IMG/VR virus record: IMGVR_UViG_3300036770_000775
Location: 1 to 20,130 of that record
Origin: a virus
Reading direction: 5' to 3' (one strand)
Length of the DNA stretch: 20,130 nt
The notes under the pieces were generated by a model, which saw only the letters and a program-made list of their open reading frames with translations, ran no database searches and had not been told where the DNA came from. A program made the position numbers and the translations under genes. This document shows, piece after piece, positions 13,776 through 20,130 of the stretch. Positions within the stretch are counted from its first letter, which is position 1. The number at the start of each line of letters is the position of its first letter.

Positions 13776-14712
13776 ACCACTTCCATGCATGCTGGATTAC
13801 GTCATCCAACTCGTAGTCTCTCCAGCGCACTAACCGATTAAACTTGTCTGCGCTGGCAACCAAAGCGTCTGGATCGCCTGTTCGGCGCTGTCCTGCTACT
13901 ACGTTTACTTTGCGTCCAGTGATGCGTTCTGCTGCTGCAATTATTTCTCTATTGCTGGTGCCAGTATTGCTGCCAAGATTATAAACACCTGCAGGTATAT
14001 TGCTGCTCAATGCAGCAATGTGTGCTCGAGCAATATCGGCTACGTGCACATAGTCACGCACACAAGTACCATCACGAGTATCGTAATCAGCACCGTTGAG
14101 CACAAACTCTTGCCCGTTGGCAATGCTTTCTAACACTCGGGCAATGATGTGAGTAGCACCTAGCTCTTGTCCGTGTCGGCCTTGTGGATCAGCACCACAG
14201 GCATTGAAATACCTAAACGCCACATAGTCAAGACCATAAGCAAGATGATAGGCAGCAAGTATCTGTTCTACCATCATCTTGCTTTCGCCGTAAGGACTAA
14301 TAGGCTTTAGTGCATCAGTTTCTTGGCAAGGCAATGCTGCCGCCGGAACACCATAGGTGGCAGCACTGGAACTAAAAATAAATCTAGTTTTGGGTATTGC
14401 TGCTAACACTATGTCCAATAGGTGCAGTGTTTTGACTACATTGTTGTTGTAGTAGTCGCTGGGGTTTTTTATGCTAGGGCCTACCAGGCTAGTACCGGCG
14501 CAGTGTACAATAGCTTCGGGGCGAGACTCAATGATCTTTCTAAAGGACTCGTCGCTGTCAAAGTCTGCTTGCACAAACTCCATTAGTCCGCCAAGGTGGT
14601 GCGGCAGTGGTCTGCGATCAATGCCAATGACTTCGTGCCCAGCATCACGCAATTGAAGGGCGATTTGCCCCCCGATGTAGCCAGCTGCCCCTGTGACTAC
14701 TACAGTGCTCAT
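13768..14712 (-). CDS. UDP-glucose 4-epimerase-like NAD-dependent sugar epimerase
   Basis: The 314-residue protein has the NAD-binding GAAGYIG at 8-14, the catalytic-site run SSSA at 114-117, and Y141 and K145 in SPYGESK, the extended short-chain dehydrogenase YxxxK pair. YDTRDGTCVRDYVHV and YNLGSNTG are typical of GalE. It would interconvert UDP-glucose/UDP-galactose or the acetylamino forms. The start overlaps the glycosyltransferase stop by ATGA. It supplies UDP-galactose-type donors to the glycosyltransferases of the window. Exact sugar specificity is not decided. Confidence 0.88.
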   Translation of the reverse strand: MSTVVVTGAAGYIGGQIALQLRDAGHEVIGIDRRPLPHHLGGLMEFVQADFDSDESFRKIIESRPEAIVHCAGTSLVGPSIKNPSDYYNNNVVKTLHLLDIVLAAIPKTRFIFSSSAATYGVPAAALPCQETDALKPISPYGESKMMVEQILAAYHLAYGLDYVAFRYFNACGADPQGRHGQELGATHIIARVLESIANGQEFVLNGADYDTRDGTCVRDYVHVADIARAHIAALSSNIPAGVYNLGSNTGTSNREIIAAAERITGRKVNVVAGQRRTGDPDALVASADKFNRLVRWRDYELDDVIQHAWKWYV

Positions 14713-15923
14713 GATTCAATCTTTACAACTTGATACTTTTCGTGAGCAACGTGGTCGCGATAGCGATTGCCCGATCGTAGCCATTGCTCACCAGCGCCAG
14801 TGAGTATATCAACAACGCGGTCAATAGTACCATCGTTCCACGCAGAAATAAGACCCATGTTGTGATGCGGCTCACGCAGGTTGTTTTGAACTTTGTGATA
14901 AGCGTCATCTATACTCCAAGGTACGTAGAGACGGTTTGGATCGTTGGCAAAAGTCTCGGGGAAGCTGCGATAAGCAGGATATACCACATTACAACCAAGA
15001 GTGTCAGCTTCTGAAACTGTATTGCTGACCCAGTCTTGTAAAGCACAATTAAACAGCACACGAGTATCATTAACAAGAGCATAGTATTCGTCTTTCTTTA
15101 AGTTTTCGTAGATTTTGAGACGACCTTGGCGCTCGAGCTTGCGGGCACGTAGAATATACTCCGGGTTGTTGCTTCGGAGTGGCCCACCTGAAAAGATCGC
15201 AAACTCACAAGGTTCTGTGGTAAGTTCATGATACATTTCAATAAGGTCCATGAAGAAGCCAGGTTGCTTTTCTTGGTCGAAACGTGCTGCGAAACCCACC
15301 CTCCGGGTACGCTGATCAAACGGTTTGATATTTGCTTTGCCGCCAATGCGCTCAAGAACTTCTTCTCGTCCAAATGCAAGGCCGGAAATGTTGTAGATCG
15401 GAGCAGTCCATCCAGCAATTCGCATGTGAGCGACCATTTCTTCATTGGTAGCCAGTACTGCACCGCCGCTAAAGGCAACCATTTCATTGACCATTTGTTC
15501 ATATAAACTCATCCATTTGCCCATGCCCCAGACATGCACAAAGTCATCGGGGTCAATTGCCTGTGCTAGACAACGAACATAAATTCTTGGTCGTTGTTCT
15601 GCAGGAATTTGATTCATGATGTAACCAAGACTTTCAAACCCTGGTTGGAACATATCTTCAAAGTAGACAACGTCCTCGCTGGTAACTTCGCCGTTCTTCA
15701 TCATTTGAACCAAGTTCATCATTTGGCTCATAGCAAAGTAACTGCGACCGTGTGCGTCTAGTACTTGTCCTACAGAGATAGCTTGTGTGTTATCAATTGT
15801 AGTACCGGGTACGTAGACAACATCGAGTCCGCGACGATCAAACACACGTCGATTCCACTCTGTAAGCTGTAGTGTGTAACGGGCTTCATAACTTTCCAGG
15901 CCCATGTAAAATAGTTTTCTCAT
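14709..15923 (-). CDS. GT-B (GT4-like) glycosyltransferase
   Basis: The 404-residue protein has a GT-B appearance: RRVGFAARFDQEKQPGFFMD near 200-225 matches the start of the C-terminal Rossmann domain, FAIFSGGPL follows, and near 300 comes FNCALQDWVSNTVSEADTLG, with the donor-binding acidic position of family 4-type retaining enzymes. The start at 15923 has AGGA upstream and overlaps the SGNH gene by 38 nt, a long but common phage overlap. With the epimerase and the other glycosyltransferase it suggests a dedicated glycan pathway. The acceptor is unknown. Confidence 0.78.
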   Translation of the reverse strand: MRKLFYMGLESYEARYTLQLTEWNRRVFDRRGLDVVYVPGTTIDNTQAISVGQVLDAHGRSYFAMSQMMNLVQMMKNGEVTSEDVVYFEDMFQPGFESLGYIMNQIPAEQRPRIYVRCLAQAIDPDDFVHVWGMGKWMSLYEQMVNEMVAFSGGAVLATNEEMVAHMRIAGWTAPIYNISGLAFGREEVLERIGGKANIKPFDQRTRRVGFAARFDQEKQPGFFMDLIEMYHELTTEPCEFAIFSGGPLRSNNPEYILRARKLERQGRLKIYENLKKDEYYALVNDTRVLFNCALQDWVSNTVSEADTLGCNVVYPAYRSFPETFANDPNRLYVPWSIDDAYHKVQNNLREPHHNMGLISAWNDGTIDRVVDILTGAGEQWLRSGNRYRDHVAHEKYQVVKIES

Positions 15924-16902
15924 TTTGTGTTCCTATGTTTAGAGTTTTAATTTTTTCAAGTATTTGTTGTGCATAATATCGATGGGTTTTTGGACCCGGG
16001 TGCCTATTGTCGCTACCAAAATCCAAAAAACTACTGTCAAAATCTAATCCCTTTTTTCCATGTATCATTACAAAACCTTTGTGTTTCGCACACTCAGCTA
16101 GTAACTCTAAATTTCCATGTATGTTTACGAGTATTAAGTGAGCACCAATTTTATTGCAAAAGTTACCAACTTGTTGTATTGACGACAGAGCCTCATATAG
16201 TCTATTTGGTGTGTCTAACAACGATAGAGGCACTACATTATTAAATTCGGGATCTGACTCGTAGTAACGAGAACCAACATGCGTTATTTTAGCACCATCA
16301 AACCACAAAAATCTACCCTTTGTGGTAATACCCCATACAACAATATCATCCTTGTTGATGTCAGATTTTAATATTTGATCTCTGGACCAAGAAATAGAAG
16401 ATCCTGATTGAGATAGATCAGTTACCGCAAGCGCAAGATCGTGTGCCAGAATATTTTGATATCGAGAATCTTTGTCTACACCGATCCCAAGTGTTGTACT
16501 ACATCCTGCAACCCATAATTGTCTTTGTGGTGTTTTTCTTGGAATTAGGGCCTCTACTCCGGTTACTTGATCGGGTACATTTTCAATAGGAATATTATAA
16601 AGATTTGCTACTAATCTAATATAATTTTCTGTTATCCAGGCGGCAGAGTAAGGAGAGCTACTTGTTTTCTTGTCATTCCACACTTTCGGAGGCATGTAAA
16701 TGATTTTACTAGCACTAGAGAGTAAATTAAAAAACTCAGCGATAGAAACGTCACCGATACTAGTATATGCTGTACCTTGATGCTTAACAAATATGTTGTT
16801 GTTGCTGATAAGGTAGGCCGATGGATCGTGTTGTTTAGCAATATTTGCCAAATATTCCGATGTGTCTCCAACGTACAATACTAACGGTGATTGTTCTCTC
16901 AC
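15886..16902 (-). CDS. SGNH-hydrolase-like protein with long N-terminal region
   Basis: The gene starts with GTG at 16902 (GTGA overlap with the preceding stop; AAGG upstream). Residues 1-128 show no recognised domain; an SGNH-like domain follows. AGCSTTLGIG at 132-141 carries the serine (S135) and SDNRHP at 297-302 carries D298 and H301. A G/N block (QSGSSISW near 165) may be the oxyanion part. The base composition is lower in GC (about 37-42% in sampled lines versus about 48-58% next to it), suggesting recent gain. It is one of three SGNH-like proteins. No signal peptide. The substrate is unknown. Confidence 0.6.
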   Translation of the reverse strand: MREQSPLVLYVGDTSEYLANIAKQHDPSAYLISNNNIFVKHQGTAYTSIGDVSIAEFFNLLSSASKIIYMPPKVWNDKKTSSSPYSAAWITENYIRLVANLYNIPIENVPDQVTGVEALIPRKTPQRQLWVAGCSTTLGIGVDKDSRYQNILAHDLALAVTDLSQSGSSISWSRDQILKSDINKDDIVVWGITTKGRFLWFDGAKITHVGSRYYESDPEFNNVVPLSLLDTPNRLYEALSSIQQVGNFCNKIGAHLILVNIHGNLELLAECAKHKGFVMIHGKKGLDFDSSFLDFGSDNRHPGPKTHRYYAQQILEKIKTLNIGTQNEKTILHGPGKL

Positions 16903-17348
16903 TTGAATAGACCTTGTATTTTGCCTTGTGCCTTGTTTTTGAGAGTGTTCAGTAAATCTTGATCGATATGAGCTGCTTGGGCTGCTGCTACCTTGCTTTG
17001 AATTTGCTCTTTGAGGCCATACTTCTCGTAAGGATAATCATGCTTGTAAGCGTAGTTATATCCTTCTTTAGCTTGTACGGCTTCTCGGTCTCGACGTTGA
17101 ATCTCGGCCTCAACTCGATGTAGACGATTATTTAGATGATTTATATCTTCGAACACTCTTCGCAAAGGACCACGATTGCGATCAATTGCAGGCTCGCTGC
17201 TTTCTGGGCGAGTCAGCGTTACAATCATCATGAGACTGCGTAGCGCATTTATTACACGCGGATCTGGACTGGTTAGTGCTTCATCAAACATGTCGACAAA
17301 GCGTTCTAGGTCAAAGTCTGCTTGGTCTGGGTCTCTTGCAGCGCTCAT
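16899..17348 (-). CDS. Unknown 149-residue helical phage protein
   Basis: The protein is charged and mostly alpha-helical, with a long central helix (EDINHLNNRLHRVEAEIQRR) that could form a coiled coil, and a C-terminal KVAAAQAAHIDQDLLNTLKN. A tyrosine cluster (YNYAYKHDYPYEKYG) separates the two. A multimerising or scaffold-type protein would fit but is not shown. Both ends are overlap-linked: ATGA with the 75-residue gene and GTGA with the SGNH gene. No family is named with confidence. Confidence 0.65.
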   Translation of the reverse strand: MSAARDPDQADFDLERFVDMFDEALTSPDPRVINALRSLMMIVTLTRPESSEPAIDRNRGPLRRVFEDINHLNNRLHRVEAEIQRRDREAVQAKEGYNYAYKHDYPYEKYGLKEQIQSKVAAAQAAHIDQDLLNTLKNKAQGKIQGLFK

Positions 17349-17572
17349 GCTGGACGATATCCTGCAAAACGTCTGCTATCTTCTGACCACATGTTCTTGG
17401 CGTTCTTGCCTTGAGCATGCTTGCTATACTGTTGCCATGCATAACTCTTGAAGTTATGCAGGTCCGCTTCGTTGTAGCGATACCCAAAGTCTTGGCAGAA
17501 TTCCAAGAACTTTTCCAGTTCGTCAAAAATTTCGTTGACACGGGGATTGGGTTTGATAGTTGGCTTGGCCAT
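17345..17572 (-). CDS. Unknown 75-residue phage protein
   Basis: It begins MAKPTIKPNPRVNEIFDELE with a proline-rich tail and then helices (FLEFCQDFGYRYNEADLHNF and YAWQQYSKHAQG). Small helical proteins of this kind are common next to deazaguanine genes in large aquatic phages, but I do not claim a function. GGAAA precedes ATG 17572, and the stop overlaps the next gene by ATGA. There is no membrane segment. Confidence 0.6.
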   Translation of the reverse strand: MAKPTIKPNPRVNEIFDELEKFLEFCQDFGYRYNEADLHNFKSYAWQQYSKHAQGKNAKNMWSEDSRRFAGYRPA

Positions 17573-17583
17573 GATATTTCCTA

Positions 17584-18027
17584 TTAGATATTGATAGATT
17601 GAACAGGTCGGTGAGTTTCATATTTGATGAGGGCGCCGTTTTCACCATCTTCGGCTACCTCAATCCACACTGCACGTTCGGGATACCGATCGGCAATTTG
17701 TAGATACAGGTCGTCTGCGATCATTTCGCAGCTTTTGAAATTGAGTTGCAGAGTGTCGGAGGCGTAAAGATTTTCCAACCATCTTTTGAACTGAATAAAT
17801 TCAATGTCTCGATCATTGTGGAATACATCGATCCATACTCGGAAATGGAAGATGTGGCGATGTGGGACACCCAGGAAAGATACGTCATACTCATCTCCTG
17901 TTGCAAGAGCAGGATCTGTAGCGGCAGCGGGATATTTGTGAATTCCTTCTTTTCTGAAGGTGACCCAGATTTTTCTTTCTGCATGTTGTTTAACCCTTTC
18001 GATGGTTTCGCGTTGTTGTTGATTCAT
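17584..18027 (-). CDS. T-fold (QueD-like) protein of unknown activity
   Basis: The 147-residue protein resembles QueD in secondary-structure order. HRHIFHFRVWIDVFH (56-70) corresponds to the HGH strand, IEFIQFKRWLENLY (75-88) to the DxxxLK helix, NFKSCEMIADDLY (96-108) to the NPTSEN helix, and WIEVAEDGENGALIKYE (121-137) to the last pterin-binding strand. The catalytic cysteine-histidine pair is not visible, and metal ligation by H56 and H58 is possible. It may bind a pterin or deazaguanine without QueD chemistry, or assist DpdA. The start overlaps the upstream stop by ATGA. Assignment to the T-fold is an inference from pattern, not from a database search. Confidence 0.5.
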   Translation of the reverse strand: MNQQQRETIERVKQHAERKIWVTFRKEGIHKYPAAATDPALATGDEYDVSFLGVPHRHIFHFRVWIDVFHNDRDIEFIQFKRWLENLYASDTLQLNFKSCEMIADDLYLQIADRYPERAVWIEVAEDGENGALIKYETHRPVQSINI

Positions 18028-18521
18028 AGTGGTTGGTCCTTGCTGTATTCATCCCAGCTGGTAAAAGTTTCTCGACTCATTAGGCTGTGTAAACTATGCG
18101 TCCACACACCGGGGTTAGTAGCATCAAAATCATTGTCGTCGATTTTGATCATAGTGTTGTAGTTCCATAATTTTACATATGGAATGCTTATACGAATCTG
18201 CGGAACAAAGTTGTTATACTCGCATAGGCCAGTATCATTAAATTCTTCTACATGGGTAATAGGAATGTCTAGGCTGCAAAGATAACCTCGGTCCAGGAAG
18301 TATTCAATCATACTTTCCCACCGTTGCCATTCTAAATGATCGTCAGGGTGGAAACTATGGTTAGCACCAAAGAAGATGTGCTCTGCACCGTTGATGTTTT
18401 CTGCAATAGTTTCCACAGGCATAATGCCTACTACAAACAAAGTAAGTTTACCAAACGCTGGAGTATGTTCCACTTCTTTGCCATGAAACAATGTTACATT
18501 ATCATGTCCTGCACGATTCAT
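18024..18521 (-). CDS. Unknown 165-residue protein next to dpdA
   Basis: It lies directly downstream of dpdA (20-nt overlap; AGGA before ATG 18521) and upstream of the T-fold protein (ATGA overlap). The order of regions is a beta strand (FGKLTLFVVGIMPV), HIFFGANHSFHPDD, a helical part (RWESMIEYFLDRGYLC), and an acidic end (KIDDNDFDATNPGVWTHSLH). Several His/Asp residues cluster there, but no known metal motif is matched. The tight coupling to dpdA suggests a shared process. Function unknown. Confidence 0.65.
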   Translation of the reverse strand: MNRAGHDNVTLFHGKEVEHTPAFGKLTLFVVGIMPVETIAENINGAEHIFFGANHSFHPDDHLEWQRWESMIEYFLDRGYLCSLDIPITHVEEFNDTGLCEYNNFVPQIRISIPYVKLWNYNTMIKIDDNDFDATNPGVWTHSLHSLMSRETFTSWDEYSKDQPL

Positions 18522-20109
18522 TGTGGATATCCTGTTCCATTTTATCTAATGTTGATGCGTCTAATTCTACACTATCATCGCTAGTGTTGTCAACTTCTGG
18601 TTGCCCAATATCAAACAATGCATTAAATTGGGTACGAGCATTCTTGGCTTTTTTGCCTTTGAACCCACGTGTACCCACAATTTGCATCCAATATGAATCG
18701 TATTGCTCGATGATATCTTCAGCGGTTTGTCGATTGGGCGCCGCAAAGATAGCTTCTACAATGTCTTCAAACTTGGCATAGTCACCGCCCTGGCGCCGCA
18801 TCATAGCAGGGTGTTCACCAGCATCGAAACGCCGATTAGCCTCTTGCACAGCAGTCAAGTGCATCCAAACATTGTGTCCCATGAGCAATGCATAAGAGAA
18901 ACTATCCCAGGATGTTTTGCCTTCCTTGCCAATCTTATTTAGATCACCAGGTTTGTAAATGCAAATATCTTTCATTGTCAGCATATCGCTTATTGGACTA
19001 TCCTGCCAGACATCGTAGATACCGTCGGCAACTACACCGGTTGACCACTTTCTTGTGTCAGTGGCGTATTTTTTGTCATCGGCCGAAGGAGCCATGCGAT
19101 ACGACCACTTTTCATCGTGGGGGAAAGTGTTTTCAAAATATACTTGTCCGTTGGCTGTTGCGAGGAACGGACTTGCGCAGTCAAAAGAGATGGTAAACGA
19201 CGGGTTGACATATTTCCTTACGGCTCGTTGAATGACGGTTAAGAGAACCGCCCACTCTAGCTTGCTGGTTCCCAAGAAGTGCATCCAATCATGCACACCT
19301 GGTTGTAGCAAGTTATCATAGCGTAGCGCAACTAGTCTTTTTAGTACTAGGTGCACATCGCACATGTTTTGTCCCCCCATGGCCCAGCCATCGAAGTGTG
19401 TATCAGGATATTTTGCAGGATCGCAAAAGTCTTTCATTTCTTGATACCAAGCTTCTGCTGAGGTATGGTTGTCACCTTGTAGCACGTTTAGGTACTTGGC
19501 GCCGCCGTTGTTCTTGCCTTTACGGTTGGCCATAAAGTATTCATTGTTATACTTTGTGGCTGCTACTGCTTCGGGCAGCGTTCGAATACCGCAAGCATCG
19601 CTGGCTTTTTTATCGTGAATAACCCAGGTTGGGATATCCAAGATCATACCGTAGTCAGCAATGTTGTCTAACCAGTTTAGGATCAGCTCACGCTTCTTTT
19701 GAGCACGGGGGCAACCACTGTTGGCTTTCCAATCACCTTCCCACAAACCTTTAGCGATCTGGAAACCGCCCGAGTCCCCAAGGATGAACGTGCCGGGTTC
19801 ACGGTTTCGGACCATGTCTTCCGACCAGTCCTGTTTGGCAAGATCGAGGTTGGCGTGGCCACCACTGTAAAGGCTCCACTTATAAGGAAATAAAGCCTTA
19901 GTGGCATTGAGCCAGTTAAGCTGCTCCATATCCTTAAGACCGTTAGGAAATCTCTGCGGATCGACATAAGGTTCGTTCCTTTGCTTGCCTATAAACGTAG
20001 CATAGAAGCCAGAAATTGCCGGTAAGAACACAGCATAATCATTCTGCTTGGCAGTGAGATTATCTTGGGTCAACTCGACCCCATTTGATTCTGAGCCAGA
20101 TTCGTTCAT
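18502..20109 (-). CDS. dpdA: DpdA-like DNA guanine transglycosylase (TGT superfamily)
   Basis: DpdA swaps guanine in DNA for a 7-deazaguanine base, by analogy to tRNA-guanine transglycosylase. GDSGGFQ (D112 from ATG 20109) matches the TGT DSGGFQ general acid/base. NVLQGD (201-206), WAMGGQN and HFLGTS (278-283) follow TGT order. FDCASP (309-314) carries the nucleophile position D310. The TGT zinc cysteine motif CxCxxC is absent, as in DpdA proteins. The size (535 residues) exceeds TGT by a C-terminal extension. An in-frame TTG at 20124 gives an alternative start and TAA at 20128-20130 closes the frame, so the 5' end is complete. Confidence 0.85.
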   Translation of the reverse strand: MNESGSESNGVELTQDNLTAKQNDYAVFLPAISGFYATFIGKQRNEPYVDPQRFPNGLKDMEQLNWLNATKALFPYKWSLYSGGHANLDLAKQDWSEDMVRNREPGTFILGDSGGFQIAKGLWEGDWKANSGCPRAQKKRELILNWLDNIADYGMILDIPTWVIHDKKASDACGIRTLPEAVAATKYNNEYFMANRKGKNNGGAKYLNVLQGDNHTSAEAWYQEMKDFCDPAKYPDTHFDGWAMGGQNMCDVHLVLKRLVALRYDNLLQPGVHDWMHFLGTSKLEWAVLLTVIQRAVRKYVNPSFTISFDCASPFLATANGQVYFENTFPHDEKWSYRMAPSADDKKYATDTRKWSTGVVADGIYDVWQDSPISDMLTMKDICIYKPGDLNKIGKEGKTSWDSFSYALLMGHNVWMHLTAVQEANRRFDAGEHPAMMRRQGGDYAKFEDIVEAIFAAPNRQTAEDIIEQYDSYWMQIVGTRGFKGKKAKNARTQFNALFDIGQPEVDNTSDDSVELDASTLDKMEQDIHNESCRT

Positions 20110-20130
20110 GGATATAGTAGTCAATGCTTA

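Noticed and set aside
17584-18027. QueF-type nitrile reductase as the identity of the T-fold protein
   Set aside because: The QueF catalytic cysteine and ESKSLK-like motif are not present; order of elements fits QueD better.

Overview
The window looks like part of a tailed double-stranded DNA phage genome, most likely a T4-like (myovirus-type) phage of an aquatic bacterium. The evidence is that all 34 recognisable genes lie on the minus strand and are packed almost without gaps, with many 1-4 nt stop/start overlaps. There is a T4 RNase H-like 5'-3' exonuclease, and many small proteins of unknown function. The auxiliary genes are typical of large aquatic phages: MazG-like proteins, a 2-oxoglutarate dioxygenase, glycosyltransferases, a GalE-like epimerase, a short DegT-like protein and 7-deazaguanine genes. 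No bacterial housekeeping genes, structural phage genes, tRNA genes, insertion sequences or CRISPR arrays were seen. Host and phage family are inferences.

Reading in the direction of transcription (from 20130 down): (1) 20.1-17.6 kb holds a DpdA-like DNA guanine transglycosylase, a protein of unknown function and a T-fold (QueD-like) protein. (2) 17.6-13.2 kb holds two small unknown proteins, an SGNH hydrolase-like protein with an AT-richer sequence, a GT-B glycosyltransferase, a UDP-sugar 4-epimerase and a short DegT/DnrJ/EryC1-like protein. (3) 13.2-7.2 kb begins with a sigma70-like promoter carrying a palindrome, then GTP cyclohydrolase I (folE), queD, a GT-A glycosyltransferase, a B12-binding-type radical SAM enzyme, a second SGNH protein, a MazG-like protein and queE. 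(4) 7.2-2.0 kb holds unknown proteins, a cytidylyltransferase-like protein, a third SGNH protein, the exonuclease, a second MazG-like protein, an Fe(II)/2OG dioxygenase and a small unknown. (5) 2.0-0 kb holds a run of small unknown genes. It includes a single-gene unit with its own promoter and terminator, and a GIY-YIG protein whose promoter implies a leaderless transcript.

The most coherent biology is 7-deazaguanine DNA modification. FolE (GTP to dihydroneopterin triphosphate), QueD (to carboxytetrahydropterin) and QueE (to carboxydeazaguanine) would feed a base to DpdA, which exchanges it for guanine in DNA. This is known in several phages as protection from restriction enzymes. QueC, the preQ0-forming step, is not in the window and must lie elsewhere or come from the host. 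The modification genes are interleaved with nucleotide-sugar and glycosyltransfer genes, which leaves open two unrelated cargoes or a shared decoration pathway.
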